A DNA stretch of 64,000 bases from Meloidogyne chitwoodi (GCA_015183035.1 JACZZP010000011.1:1674001-1738000); one strand, 5' to 3'; shown: positions 30,690 to 42,677, counted from the stretch's first letter. Program-made: numbers and translations. The notes: a model not told the origin generated them from the sequence alone.

Positions 30690-30975
30690 ACTGCGCCGAA
30701 AAAATAATCTAGACTGACTTGATTGATATTGCTCCAAGAAAACTTTGATGCGTAAGAACAGCTATGAAAGATCGTGTTAGCTTAAACACAACAAACTTGG
30801 CTCTATTGGGAGTGTTTTATTACTTCTTCATTTTTTGGCCCATGGCCGGTTGGTCTTGGCACAATCTTGTGGATCTATTCATTGAAATTTAATGTGTGTA
30901 AAGTATTTTTGTCTGATAATGTTTTGTCGATCAATAGAAAATATACCTATATTAGAGTAAATTTAAATGAATAGA
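30690..30975. mobile_element. degenerate MITE relic
   Basis: TGCGCCGAAAAAATAATCTAGACTGACTT..., TTGGCTCTATTGGGAGTGTTTTATTACTTC and TGGTCTTGGCACAA correspond in order to the left half of the intact foldback element at 36715-37265. The ends are not preserved. Confidence 0.6.
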
Positions 30976-31353
30976 TAGATATATACTAATTCATCCTTTA
31001 ATTTTTTTCTTAAAAATTTTAAAATTAATAAAAATCAAATTTAAAATAAAAAAAGAATTATTCGCTAATCAATTATTAAATATATTGATTTTTTCTTTTT
31101 TTTTCTTGGCCAATACTCTGACTAAATAATTTGGGTGAATAATTAAGTAAATAAGGATGACTTATCAAAAATAAATATTTTAAGAGATAAAAAAATTTAA
31201 TATTTTATTTAAAAAATTTATTTATATTTTTTAAGCCTCTTTCTAAATATTTAAAGGCTTTTTTCAGGAAAAAAATATTAAATTTTTTATAATTTTTTTC
31301 AAAGAAATATTTTAAAAAATTTTTATTAAAAAAAATTATTTTTCTTTAAAACA

Positions 31354-31904
31354 ATGAATGTACATCCACCAAATTATGATGGAATAATTAAAGGACATAT
31401 TATTAGTGTAGTAAATCCAACAAATCCAATTAATTCACAAATTTCAATTCCTCAACAATCAAATTTTTATTTAGGTCCATTTTCTCAACAGGTAATATTT
31501 TAGAAAAATATTTAATAAATAATAGAATTGTTACTTAAAAACATTAATTATTTTTCAATTTAATAGGTTTATTGCTCTTATTGTAATAAACAAGTTCAAA
31601 CTAAAGTAAAATATATTGCTGGAACCCTCAATTGGTTTTTATTCATTTTGTTGATATCTATTAGGTATTTTTTGAATTTCTTTAAAAATATATTCAAAAT
31701 TTTAGTATTATTCTTATATTTGTAAGAACACTTCTTTCTGTGTTGATATCTTTATTTATTTGCTTATTTATTAGCTGGATTCCTTTATGTATTGACAAAT
31801 TTAAAGATTGTAAACATTATTGTAATCAATGTAATACTTATTTTGGTAAATATAAACGTTTGGAAAGGAAGACAAAACAATCAAATATTGTTATAATTAA
31901 ATAA
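31354..31904 (+). CDS. LITAF-domain protein copy 2 (divergent)
   Basis: Exons 31354-31491, 31567-31664 (98 nt) and 31706-31904 give 144 residues. It keeps VHPPNYDG near the start (weak PPxY-like), YCSYCNKQ as the first CxxC knuckle, a long hydrophobic stretch with two parts around the second splice, and DCKHYCNQCNTYFG as the HxCxxC knuckle. It lacks the Pro-rich opening of the other copies and is the most divergent. LITAF proteins insert a hairpin into endosomal membranes and coordinate one zinc. Confidence 0.8.
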
Positions 31905-31959
31905 ATTTATAATTTTATATAATTTTTTATTTAATTGCTTTGTTAAATTTTTTTAGAAA

Positions 31960-32560
31960 AGTAGTTAAATGTCCGGCGATGTCGCGGGTGTCAATAAGCA
32001 ACTTTGTTTGACTAGTCACACCTAATCCTTTTAAGAGAAAAGTGGCAGTTAATCCCTTTGACCAGTTATTCTATCAGAAACTTATAGGAGGTTTACATTC
32101 TCGATCCTCCCCTCCTATCTAAGCTAAGCCTATAAGTGGTGTGCGGGAGTTCAACATCAATGTAGCGACTTTTACTAAACTTTTCGCGCTCTTTTCCTCC
32201 TTCTTTCTCACAAAATCTAATCCTTTTGCCTATGTCGTTGGGGAGGAGGAAAAGGGGTGGTAGAGTGAGCAATAAAATCCTATGAAATGGTGTCCGGAAT
32301 TTTGGGCACTGGAAAGTTGGGCTCTAATGAATAAACTTACAATTAGTAAAAAGCGCGACATTGATGTTGAACTCCCGTAAACCACTTATAGGCTTAGCTT
32401 AGATAGGAAGGGAAGGGTTGAGAGTGTAACCCTTATAAATTTGATAGAATAACTGGTCAAAGGGATTAAATGCCACTTTTCTCTCAAAAGGATTAGGTGT
32501 GAAGAGTCAAATAAAGTCGCTTTATTTGACACCTGCGACATCGCCGGACCCCTAACTACT
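31960..32560. mobile_element. 601-bp foldback MITE
   Basis: Begins AGTAGTTAAATGTCCGGCGA and ends TCGCCGGACCCCTAACTACT. The two arms (about 31960-32170 and 32350-32560) are imperfect inverted copies of each other with shared GACCAGTTATTCTATC and GCTTAGCTTAGATAGG-type blocks. No coding frame. I could not settle a target duplication. Confidence 0.85.
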
Positions 32561-33082
32561 TATAAATTTTTTTTAATAAAATTTATATATTTGTGTTTTT
32601 TTAATTTTTATTATTTGGGTTGTTTTTTATTTAAATTTATAATTTGAGTAATATAACAAATTTTATTACTTTGTCTTATCCTTCGCCTCCTCCCAGTGCT
32701 ATCGTCAATGGATATAGGTAGATGGGTATAATATATGTATTGCCTCAGGCTGGTGAGTTAAAGAAAAACAAAAAGACAATCCTTTTGTTAACTTAAATAA
32801 CATATCGTGAACTGCCATCCTTTTTATTTTTTTATATTTTTTATATTGATTATTCTCTAAGGTTTTTTCTTTTATATTTTTTTTTGCTTAAGGATAAGAA
32901 ACGTTTGAAAATTCTTTTTATAAACTTAACATTTTCTAACATTTTAATGCTTAAAGACTATTTTTAGTTATTTAAATATTAAATCCATTTATAAGACCAC
33001 ACAATTGACCTTCCTCTTTGAGTGTTTTTATAACAGAATTTCTTCATATTTTTTAGTATTTTTAAATATTTTTTGGTAAAAA

Positions 33083-33696
33083 ATGAAAGTACCTCCACCT
33101 CCTAGTTATGACGAGACAATAGAAACAGAACCAATAAATAATTCTAATATATATCCAACAATACCTGAATCTAAAAATCAACAATTTCAACAACCGTTAA
33201 TCGGTGTTCAACAAAATATTAATGTTCTAAATCCTCAGCCAAATCCAAATGTTAACATAGTTCTTGGTCCTTATTCACAACAGGTAAAAAAATTAATTTT
33301 TAAATTTTTATAAATTAAAAAAAATTATTTATCTTTTTGAAAGGCTTATTGTCCAACTTGTAGACAAATTACTCAAACCAAGGTTAAATATGTCTCTGGT
33401 CTTTTTACTTGGACTATATTTTTTGCATGCTTTATATTAGGGTTTGTTTATTAAATTATTTTAATTTAAATTATTATTTTAGATTAATTTTTTGTTGCTG
33501 TATTCCATTTTGTGTCAATGGTTTTAAAGATTGCCAACATTTTTGTACTCAATGCCATAATTATATTGGGACATATTCACGTTCTTCCGGTCGAAATTTT
33601 AAAAGAAGTGTTATTGTTTTTTGTATTTTTTATTTTATTTTGGTTTTAATATATTATTTTTCTGAAATTCATCATAATAATAAGTCCAAATTCTGA
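33083..33696 (+). CDS. LITAF-domain protein copy 3
   Basis: Exons 33083-33283, 33344-33441 (98 nt) and 33483-33696 join cleanly (170 aa). N-terminus [11 protein letters not shown] holds a PPSY (PPxY) motif, which in this family recruits WW-domain ubiquitin ligases of the Nedd4 type; then a Gln/Asn/Pro-rich linker. The LITAF domain has YCPTCRQITQTKVKY, a hydrophobic membrane hairpin and DCQHFCTQCHNYIG, followed by a basic stretch and another hydrophobic segment. Expected at endosome/lysosome membranes. The best-preserved template for the array. Confidence 0.88.
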
Positions 33697-33941
33697 TCTA
33701 AGATAATCATTAAAATACTTTATTTTAAGCATTTTTTAAAATTCTTTTTAATACACATTAATATTTTTTTAAATACTTGTATTAATGATATTTAAAATAA
33801 TTTAAAGATATTCTCCTTTAAAAATTATTAAATTTTATTTAAAAATTAATATTTTAAAATGTTTCAAAAATTCTTTTATTTTCCTAAAAATTAAATTTTT
33901 ATAAAATTCTTTTATTATTTGCGTTATTTTTTATTTAAATT

Positions 33942-34357
33942 GGCACTTGTGAAGATGGGAGGGTGTTTTTTGCGGACAAATTATTTTTGATTTTTTCCCA
34001 AGGCAATAAGAGTGTATATTGACTAACAAAATGTATAAATGTTTTTTACCTTGTCATTTATATTTTTGTTAATCAATTATTCAATAAAATGATTCAAACT
34101 CTTAAAAATTTTACTTTGTTACAATTATACACCAAAATAAGCTTACCAGATGATGAATTTAACAGTGGGTTTCTAGTCTTGGTATGCTTCACAAAACAAG
34201 AAGATGTATTTGTGGCTCAGAAATGCGTAAAGAAAATTATAAGCAATTGTTTTTTTAATTTGATTTCACAAATTGTAAATAATGAAAAATATATATGCGA
34301 ATAAAAAAGTCTGCAAAAAAAGTCCGCAAAAAAAGCCCTCCCATCTTCACAAGTGCC
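33942..34357. mobile_element. 416-bp MITE with 8-bp target duplication
   Basis: Ends GGCACTTGTGAAGATGGGAGG and CCTCCCATCTTCACAAGTGCC are inverted repeats. TTTAAATT flanks both sides (33934-33941 and 34358-34365). The upstream region of copy 5 at about 37600-37640 is the paralogous empty site with a single TTTAAATT. An 8-bp duplication is typical of hAT-type transposition. A 71-codon frame inside is probably chance. Confidence 0.88.
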
Positions 34358-34365
34358 TTTAAATT

Positions 34366-34814
34366 TTATAATTTGACTAAAACACAAATTTTGTTAATAT
34401 CCATCGTCTCTTCCCTATTTTGAATGAGGCCATTGTTCGATGGATATATAATATTGCCTCAGGTTATATTAAAGAACAAAAGAGAGAACACATTTAATAA
34501 AATTTAAAAGTAACCTCATGGACTGCCAGCCTTTTTCTTTTTTATATTTTGTGTTTTATATTGATTATTCTCTAAGGTTTTTTTCTTTTATATTTTTTTG
34601 GTTAAGGATAAGACATATTTGACAAATACTTTTTTATAAACTTAGAATTTCCTAACATTTTAATGAATAAAGACTACATAGTTTTAATTATTTAAAAATT
34701 AAATCCGGTTATAAGGACACAAATTGTAGCCTACCATTTGGTGTGTATTTATAATCGGGAATTTTATAAATATTTCTTTAATTTTTAGTATTTTTAAATA
34801 TATTTTGGTAACAA
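34366..34814 (+). promoter_or_regulatory. conserved LITAF upstream block
   Basis: Block with GATGGATATATAATATTGCCTC, AGTAACCTCATGGACTGCCAGCC and TTGATTATTCTCTAAGG, then a TTTTTGGTAACAAATG-type start context. Equivalent blocks precede copy 3 (about 32640-33082), copy 5 (about 37600-38029), copy 6 (about 39740-40170) and partly copy 7 (from 41630). Shared upstream sequence shows each duplication carried its promoter; TATATAAT may be the TATA element. Confidence 0.55.
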
Positions 34815-36467
34815 ATGAAAGTTCCACCTCCTCCTAGTTATGATGAAGTAATAGCAACAGAACCAATAGATAATTCTAATATATATCCATCAATTTCTGA
34901 ATTTAATGATCAACAATCATCTCTACAGCCTTTAATAGCTATTCCTCCACAATATAATGAATTATCATCACAAAATGTTAATGTTCCAAATCAGCCAAAT
35001 CCAAATGTTAACCAAGTTCTTGGTCCTGATCCACAACAGGTAAAAATTTATAGAAAAAAAAATGATTTAAATATTTATTCGACAAGTCTTTCGCTCATCT
35101 ACCACCTAAAAACTTTTACCAAATCATAAGGATTAAACAAATAAAGTTATGGCTGTACTATAGTATACCGGACGCAAAATTTTGTATCAAAAGACATACC
35201 ATTCGATTCGTCTCGACGAGCTGAGTCGAATGGTACAACTCTCATGATGCGGAAATTCCTATGAACCGAGATACTGGTCCCTGAAAATCGAAAAACCATA
35301 GAGGGGAGTAAGCTCCTCTATGTGATTACCGCGGCTGCTCATAAATTGTTTTCGCTGAATTAATTATTTTGTTGTAATTATAGCTGTAGAATAACGCATG
35401 TACCAAAAAGCCAACCAGGGATGGGCTCTCACACGAAGAAGTGATAAAACACCCTATAGGTCCAAGTTTGGCGTGTTTCCATCAAACTTCGATCCTTCAT
35501 AACTTTGTTCATAATCGTTCAATCACGATGATTTTCATCTCATTCGATAGGTCTCGACGAGCTCTTTCGAATGAGCTATTATACACATATTTGAAATTTT
35601 CACCCCAAAAATGTGCTTACTCCCCCCTTTGGGTTTTCGAATTTTAGGAGCTTGTATCTCGACTTTTAGGCATTTCCGCATCATGAGAGTAGTACCATTC
35701 GACTCAACTCGTCGAGACGAATCGAATGGTATGTCTTATGATACAAAATTTTGCGTCCGGTATACTATAGTATATCCAAAGTTATTTATTTCACATATAC
35801 CCCTCAAGTAATCTCTTAAAAGAAAATTCTTGCCTCATCCCAGCATTCAAGCGTTACGGACGTCGCTCGCTTCATTTGGATAACCACGAGTGGTCAATGA
35901 GTTAAAGAAGTCTTACCAATTAAATTTATTTATTTATTGTTGTCAATTAATTTTATTTTTAATTAAAATAATTATATAAATTTTTTTTAAGGCTTATTGT
36001 CCAATTTGTAGACAACAAAATCGTACTAAAGTTAAACATGTCTCTGGTGTTGATACTAAGAATTTGGTTTGGCTCTTCGTTTTGGCTGGGTTTGTTACTA
36101 AAATAATTTATTTAAAAACTATGAAACATCTCAGTTCTTTTAGAGTATAAAAATTATTTTTTCATAATTTTTAATATTTTAATTTTTTAGCTACGTTTTC
36201 GGCTGTTGTCTTATTCCATTTTGTTTTAATTGTTTTAAAGATTGCCAACATTTTTGTACTCAATGCCATAATTATATTGGAAAATACCAACGTTCTTCTA
36301 GTCGAATTTATATAAGAAATATTATTATTTTATTTTTCTGTTTGCTTTTTTCATATTTTGTTTTAATATTTTTATCGCTCTTTATATATATTGGACCACC
36401 AACTGTTGAAGAATGTAAAAAAGTTTGGCATACTTACCAAAAATATAACAAAACTGAATGCATGTAA
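34815..36467 (+). CDS. LITAF-domain protein copy 4 (long first intron)
   Basis: Exons 34815-35039, 35992-36089 (98 nt) and 36191-36467 give 199 residues. [11 protein letters not shown] with PPSY, a Pro/Asn-rich linker, YCPICRQQNRTKVKH, the hydrophobic hairpin, DCQHFCTQCHNYIG, then a second strongly hydrophobic segment (LLFSYFVLIFLSLFIYIG) and an extra C-terminal tail ending NKTECM. Intron 1 is 952 nt because it holds two nested foldback elements. Confidence 0.85.
35084..35917. mobile_element. MITE in intron 1 of copy 4, itself interrupted
   Basis: Left end GTCTTTCGCTCATCTACCAC and right end GTGGTCAATGAGTTAAAG...AC are inverted. The same element sits at the same intron place in copy 5 (38367-38558) and copy 6 (40459-40744), so it predates those duplications. 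Copies 1, 2, 3 and 7 lack it. Confidence 0.7.
35151..35777. mobile_element. 627-bp foldback MITE nested in the intron MITE
   Basis: Ends GGCTGTACTATAGTATACCGG and CCGGTATACTATAGTATATCC; arms of about 110 bp continue with CAAAATTTTGTATC and ACCATTCGATTCGTC. AAAGTTAT is duplicated at 35143-35150 and 35778-35785 (8 bp, hAT-like). Confidence 0.88.
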
Positions 36468-36614
36468 ATGTTTTTCCCTATAAAATTTTGTTAATTGTCA
36501 ATAAAGATTTAATAATTAAAAAAATAAATTTAAGAAAAGACAAAAAAATTAAAAAATAATAATTTAAGACACAAAATTTTAATTAACTTTTTTAAATAAT
36601 ATTTATTTATTTAG

Positions 36615-37530
36615 ATGCTATCAAGATCTTAAAATTTGCCAATATTCTTTACAAATTCGCCTCACTTGTGATGCTAATACAATTGATAAATATTTTAGTA
36701 GAGCAAGAAGTTGTGGTAAATGTCCAGTTGGCGGTCTACCTATGCGCCTTCTTTTTTCTGCGCCGAAAAAATACTCTAGACTGACTTTATTGATATTGCC
36801 CCAAGAAAACTGATGTGTAAAAAAGTTATTAAAAGATTGAATTTTGCTGGAACACGTCAAACTTGGATCTATTGGAAATGTTTTATTACTTCTTAGTTTT
36901 TGGGCAGATGGCTGATTGGTCTTGGGACAAACTTGAATCTAATCATTGAAATTTACTTTCTAATATGTGCTAGGTATTTTATCGAATGGTGTTTTGTCCA
37001 TCAATGGAAATCTTACATTAAAGTAAAGTTCAATGATTAGTTCCAAGTTTTTGCCAAGAGAAACCAGCTATGGGCCCAAAAATGAAGAAGTAATAAAAAC
37101 ATTTCCAATAGATCCAAGTTTGACGTGTTCCAGCAAAATTCAATCTTTTAATAACTTTTTTACACATCAGTTTTCTTGGGGCAATATCAATAAAGTCAGT
37201 CTAGAGTATTTTTTCGGCGCAGAAAAAAGAAGGCGCATAGGTAGACCGCCAACTGGACATTTACCGAAGTTGTTATGTAATATATTCTGATTGTTCTTCT
37301 AAAAATAATAATGAATGTAAAATTATAATGTGTGATTGTTTTAAGTATTTATTTTTATCAAATAAAAATATTTCTATTTTTAGAACATTTATTGGGTGTA
37401 TTAATAAAAAGAAATGTAGACCATTTAGAATATAAACATTTAAACAACTACAGAAAACCTCCAAATATTGTTATAGTTGAACAAATGTGGAAAAGGAAAA
37501 GTTTAATGTATTTAAGATTTAATTTTTTGT
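36615..37530 (+). pseudogene. fragment of a Cys-rich membrane protein gene, split by a MITE
   Basis: After a tttag acceptor, CYQDLKICQYSLQIRLTCD is closely related to exon 4 of the gene at 54502-55719. The exon is cut at 36714 by the element 36715-37265, resumes (IYSDCSS, ...CDCF) and is followed by a spliced exon 5 remnant. No 5' exons are seen nearby. It is a duplicated fragment stranded between LITAF copies 4 and 5. Confidence 0.7.
36715..37265. mobile_element. 551-bp foldback MITE with 8-bp duplication
   Basis: Begins GGTAAATGTCCAGTTGGCGG and ends CCGCCAACTGGACATTTACC; the arms pair for well over 150 bp. GAAGTTGT flanks both ends (36707-36714 and 37266-37273). A degenerate relative is at 30690-30975. 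Confidence 0.9.
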
Positions 37531-38029
37531 GATTTGAATTTTTATATTCCTTTTTTAAATATAATGGAAAAATAAATTTTTATAAAATTCTTTTATTATT
37601 TGGGTTATTTTTTATTTAAATTTTATAATTTGACTAAAACACAAATTTTATTATTATCCATTGTCTCTTCTCTATTTTAAATGAGTGCCATCGTTCAATG
37701 AATATATAATACATATATTGCCTTTTGTTATATTAAAGAAGAACAAAAGAGAGAACACATTTAATAAAATTTAAAAGTAACCTCATGGAATGCCAGCCTT
37801 TTTCTCTTTTTTTTTATGTTAAATATTGATTATTCTCTAGGCTTTTTTCTTTTATATTTTTTGGTTAAGGATAAGACACATATTTCAAACTTAACATTTC
37901 CTAACATTTTAATGACTAAATATTAGTTGTATTTAAAAAAATTAAATAATTACATCAATGGCCTTCCCTTTGGGGTGTACTTATAACCGGAATTTTTCAT
38001 ATTTTTAACTATTTTTGTTTTGGTAAAAA

Positions 38030-39652
38030 ATGAAAGTTCCACCACTTCCAAGTTATGATGAAACAATATCAAAAGAAGTAACACATAATTCCAATATATA
38101 TCCAACAATTACTGAATTTATTCCACCACCTCCTAGTTATAATGAAACGACAGAAACAGCACCAACATATAGTTCTAATAATGTATATCTACCAATTTAT
38201 GAATTTAATTATCATCAACCATTTCTACCACCTACACAATATAATGGAGAGTCATCGCAAAATGTTGGAGCTTCAAATCCTTATTTAAATCCAAATGTTG
38301 ACCAAATTATTGGTTCTAAACCACAACAAGTAAAAATGTTTTAAATATTTAATTAATAATCCGATTAGGCTTTCACTCATTTATCACCTAAAAACTATTT
38401 TTCTTGCATAAAAAAATATGAGAATGCATAAACCATTTAAATTTACCCTCAAAATTATTTTAAAGATTTGAAAAATTAAATCAATAATAACAAAATCACA
38501 GTTAAAAAACAAAATTATTATTACACGTAAGAGTGGTAAATGAGTGAAAGTTTTACAAATAATTCATTTATTTATTGTTAATTAATTTTTAAATAATAAA
38601 ATTTATTTTTTGAAAGGCTTATTGTTCAATTTGTAATGAAAATACTTTAACTGAAGTTAAATATGAGTCTGTTATTTGTACTTGGGTTATGGCTTATTTC
38701 TGTGTTATGACTGGGTTTGTTATTAAATTTATTTATTTAAAACCTGGAACTTATTTCTTAGGTGCTAGTCCACTTTACGAGTCCAAATAACTTTTATGAG
38801 TCCAATCTAAATTTGAGTCCAAATGAGATTTGTGAGTCCAATGGAACTATATGAGTCCATTAAAAAATTTATGAGTTCAAACAAGTTTTGGTATATAAAT
38901 AAAGTTTCATTTAAAAGAATATGAGAATAGGTCCCAGGGTCCATTTTCTAATTTTTTAAAATAATTGTGTTGATCCCGGGACTGGGAATTCCGGTTTTCT
39001 TACAAAAACTGGAAAGGGACTCGGGAAACGGGACCTGGACTGTTGTAACCTCAAGTACGGTTACAATACTAGAATAACACAGAAGTCGAGAAGCTAGCAA
39101 AAGCGCTTTATCACAAGGGCAATAACAATAGAAGATGAAGGCAATAAGGAGAATAGAATAACTTTGGGACTTTGGACTAAGACTGAATACTAATACACCG
39201 ACTAGTAAAAGGCTTCGCCTTTTATACTATCTATTCGCCACCCCAACATGGACCCATAGCGGTAATCACTTAAATGAGACTGTAATTGCTTATCAAAACT
39301 TGTTTGGACTCATAAACTGTGATTGGACTCATATACTTTCATTGGACTCATAAACTGGACTAGCAACGAAATTATCCATCCTTTTAAAGAATAAAACCTA
39401 TTTTTAGAATAATTTTTCAATTGTTTCAATAATTTTTTAAATTATTTTTTTAGATTAACTTTCTGCTGCTTTGTTATTCCATTTTGTTTTAATTGTTGTA
39501 AAGATTGCCAACATTTTTGTACACAATGTCATAATTATATTGGGATATATGAACGTTTTTCTAATCCAGATTATGTAAGAAGTGTTAAAGTTTGTTATTT
39601 ATGTTTGTTTGTTATTAATATTTTTATTATTGTTATTTTGCTGACCAGATAG
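38030..39652 (+). CDS. LITAF-domain protein copy 5
   Basis: Exons 38030-38329, 38617-38714 (98 nt) and 39454-39652 give 198 residues. It has two PPxY-type motifs (PPLPSYDE weak, PPPPSYNE strong) because the N-terminal unit is internally duplicated. The domain keeps YCSICNENTLTEVKY, the hydrophobic hairpin and DCQHFCTQCHNYIG. Exon 1 ends CAA|GT rather than CAG|GT. Intron 1 carries the shared MITE and intron 2 a 603-bp foldback element. Confidence 0.82.
38367..38558. mobile_element. short MITE in intron 1 of copy 5
   Basis: Ends TAGGCTTTCACTCATTTATC and GTGGTAAATGAGTGAAAG are inverted. Smallest and probably least disturbed of the three intron-1 copies. Confidence 0.7.
38763..39365. mobile_element. 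603-bp foldback element in intron 2 of copy 5
   Basis: Begins TGCTAGTCCACTTTACGAGT and ends CTCATAAACTGGACTAGCA. The arms are made of repeated (T/C)GAGTCCAA units, inverted on the right as TTGGACTCA. No clear target duplication. The centre has a short G/C-richer stretch (TGATCCCGGGACTGGG) with no gene. Confidence 0.8.
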
Positions 39653-40170
39653 CCAGAACTTCGATTTAGAAATAAATATATTAAGTCCAAATAAAGATTC
39701 TTTGGTCTTCTTAAAAATAAATTTTTATAAAATTCTTAATTATTTGGGTTATTTTTTATTTAATTTTATATTGACAAAAACACAAATTTTGTTAATATCC
39801 ATCGTCTCTTCCCTATTTTAAATGAGGCCATAGTTAGATGGATATATAATATTGCCTCTGGTTATGTTAAAGAAGAACAAAAAAGAGAACACATTTAATA
39901 AAATTTAAAAGTAACCTCATGGACTGCCAGCCTTTTTCTTTTTTATATTTTGTGTTTTATATTGATTATTCTCTAAGGTTTTTCTTTTACGTTTTTTGGT
40001 TAAGGATAAGATACATATGTATTTAAAACTTAGTATTTTTAAGGTTTTAATGCCAAAAAACAAAGTAGTATTTATTTAAAAATTAAATACAGTTGGGTGT
40101 TCTTATAACCGGATTTTTTCTTATTTTTTAAATTTCTAGTATTTTTAAATATTTTTGTTTTGGTAAAAAA

Positions 40171-41196
40171 ATGTTACCACCTCCTAGTTATGTTGAAATA
40201 ATAGAAACATCACCAACACATAATTTTAATGTGTATCCATCAATTTCTGAATTTATTCCACCTCCTCCCAGTTATGATGATGAAACAACAGCACCACTCT
40301 ACAACCTTTAATAGCTATTCCTCCACAATATAATGAATTATCATCTCAAAATGTTAATGCTCCAAATCCTCAGGCAAATCCAACTATTGATCAAGTTTTT
40401 GGTCGTTATCCACAACAAGTAAAAATTTATTTTTAAAAATGTTTTAAATTAATTCGACTAGGCTTTAGCTCATCTACCACTTGAAAACTATTTTTCTTGA
40501 ATAAAAAAAATTTGTAGAAGCTTAAAAACATTTAATAGTGATCAAAAGTTAAATTTTTTGAAGATTTGAAAAATTAAATAAATTATACCAAAGTCACAGA
40601 GATTAAAAAACAAAGTTATATGTAATTACTTATTTCATATATTGGTATACCCTAATCTCCTTAGAGAGAAAGTTTTTGCCTGAAAGGAGGATGCCAGGCA
40701 TGTCAAGAATTACAGTGAGAGTGGTCGATGAGTGAAAGCCTTACAAATAATTAATTAATTTATTTATTGTTAATTAATTTTATTTTTAAATTTTGAATAT
40801 TATTGTTTTTTTTGAAAGGCTTATTGTCCAACTTGTAAGCAAAATAATCTAACTGAGGTTAAATATGAACCTAGGTTTTGTACTATTAATTGGGTTATTC
40901 TCTGCATTACAACTGGGTTTGTTTATTAAGTTATTGTATTAAAAATTAAAAGAAATTTTCTTAATTTTTTTAGATTAGTTTTCTGCTTTTGCCTAATTCC
41001 ATTTTGGATTAATAGTTTAAAAGATTGCCAACATTTTTGTACTCAATGCTATACTTATATTGGGACATATTCACGTTCTCCTGATGAAAATTATAGAACA
41101 AATATTATTATTATTTGGTTCTTTTTGCTTATTTTTGGACTTGTTTTATATAGTTCTTTATTTGATGATGATATAAATAAAAACCGAAGTGTATGA
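40171..41196 (+). pseudogene. LITAF-domain gene copy 6, frameshifted
   Basis: Exon 1 starts MLPPPSYVE and has a second PPPPSYDDE, but the frame is lost near 40296 and stops at a TAA about 10 codons on; the homologous frame (matching IPPQYNELSSQNVN of copy 4) then resumes. Exon 2 (40819-40916, 98 nt) and exon 3 (40974-41196) are intact with YCPTCKQNNLTEVKY and DCQHFCTQCYTYIG. A start inside exon 1 would be needed for a product. Confidence 0.75.
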
Positions 41197-41999
41197 AAAT
41201 TTATTCGACCCGAAACTTACACCATTAAAAGGTTCAAAAAGTGGTAAAGTACTAAAAAGTCAGTTCAGCTGATCAATTGTATGAATTTGGTACAGAAAAT
41301 ATTTTCAAAATTTAATAAATAAAATATAAATAAACTTTTAGTTTTTTTTAATTTTAATAAATAATTTCTATTATATTTATTATATTTGGATTAAAAAATT
41401 CAAAAATTTAAATAAAATATTTAACTAAATCCTTTATTATAATTAAAATTTAAAAAAATTTTAAATATAAAAATATTATAATATTCCCTTAAAATAAATT
41501 AAAATTTAATTTATTTTCTCTTAAATGGTTAATGAATCATCATACTATATTTATGTTAAAAAAATACTTTAATATAATTTTTCTATTACTCTATTTTACT
41601 AAAGTAAAATAACTAAAAAATAAATAAATATTACTGCCAGCCTTTTCTTTTTTCTATAGACATATTTATTTATTATTTTGTTAAATATTGATTATTCTAA
41701 GGTTTTTCTTTTTTCATGTGATAGAGACAATTGTTTGACAAATAAATAATTTTTTTTTAATTTATTTTCTTAAAATTTTAATGGAGATTATTTTATTAGT
41801 TTATTTATAATTTTAAAGTTCTGATATTTAAATTTTAAAACCAGAAACATATTTTTACAAAGTAAAACTAATTGAAATAATAATTATATATTTTTTAATT
41901 TTTATTTAAAAATGAAATCCTGTTATAATGATGGGTGTCCTTATAACAGGATTTTTTAAATATTTTTTAAGTTTCTAGTATTTTTAAATAATTAAAAAA

Positions 42000-42677
42000 A
42001 TGAAAGTGCCACCACCTCCTAGTTATGATGAAACAACAGGAACAGCACCACCAACAGATAATTCTAATAATGTATATCCACCAATTCCTGAATTTAATGA
42101 TCAACAATCATTTCCACAACCTTTAATGGACGTTCCTCCACAAAATGATGATGCTCCATATTCTCAGGCACATCCAAATGTTAACCAATTTCTTGGTCCT
42201 TTTCCACAACAGGTAAAAATTAATTAAATTTTAAATATTTATTTTCTTAAAGGCTTTTTGTCCAACCTGTAAGCAACATACTCTTACTGAGGTTAAACAT
42301 GTTTCTGGTCTTTTTACTTGGATTTTGGTTTTTGTCTTTATTATATTTGGGTTTGTTTATTAAATTATTTATTTATAAATTTTGAGACTTCTTCACCCTT
42401 TTAGAATATAGCTTTTTTAAATTAATTTTTGAATAGAAAACTAAAATTTAATTTTTCGGTAATTTCAGTTATTTATTATTTTTTCTATTATTTTTTTAAT
42501 TATTTTATTTTTTAAAGCTTTATTTGCTGCTGTTGTCTAATTCCATTTTGTGTTGATAGCTGTAAAGATTGCCAACATCGTTGTACTCATTGCTTTACTT
42601 ATATTGGGACATATCAGCGTGTTTTTGGAAGTACTCGAAGTTTTCAAAGAAATGTTATTATTGTTAGACAAAATTAA
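42000..42677 (+). CDS. LITAF-domain protein copy 7
   Basis: Exons 42000-42212, 42253-42350 (98 nt) and 42518-42677 give 156 residues. [11 protein letters not shown] with PPSY, a Pro-rich linker, [15 protein letters not shown] (first knuckle preceded by Phe), the hydrophobic hairpin with a CCCCL run, and [14 protein letters not shown] as second knuckle. The C-terminus is shorter and lacks the trailing hydrophobic segment of copies 3-6. Intron 1 is only 40 nt and has no MITE. Confidence 0.85.

Noticed and set aside
34089..34304. 71-codon frame inside the MITE at 33942-34357
   Set aside because: No recognisable domain; the element is a short foldback copy without transposase features.
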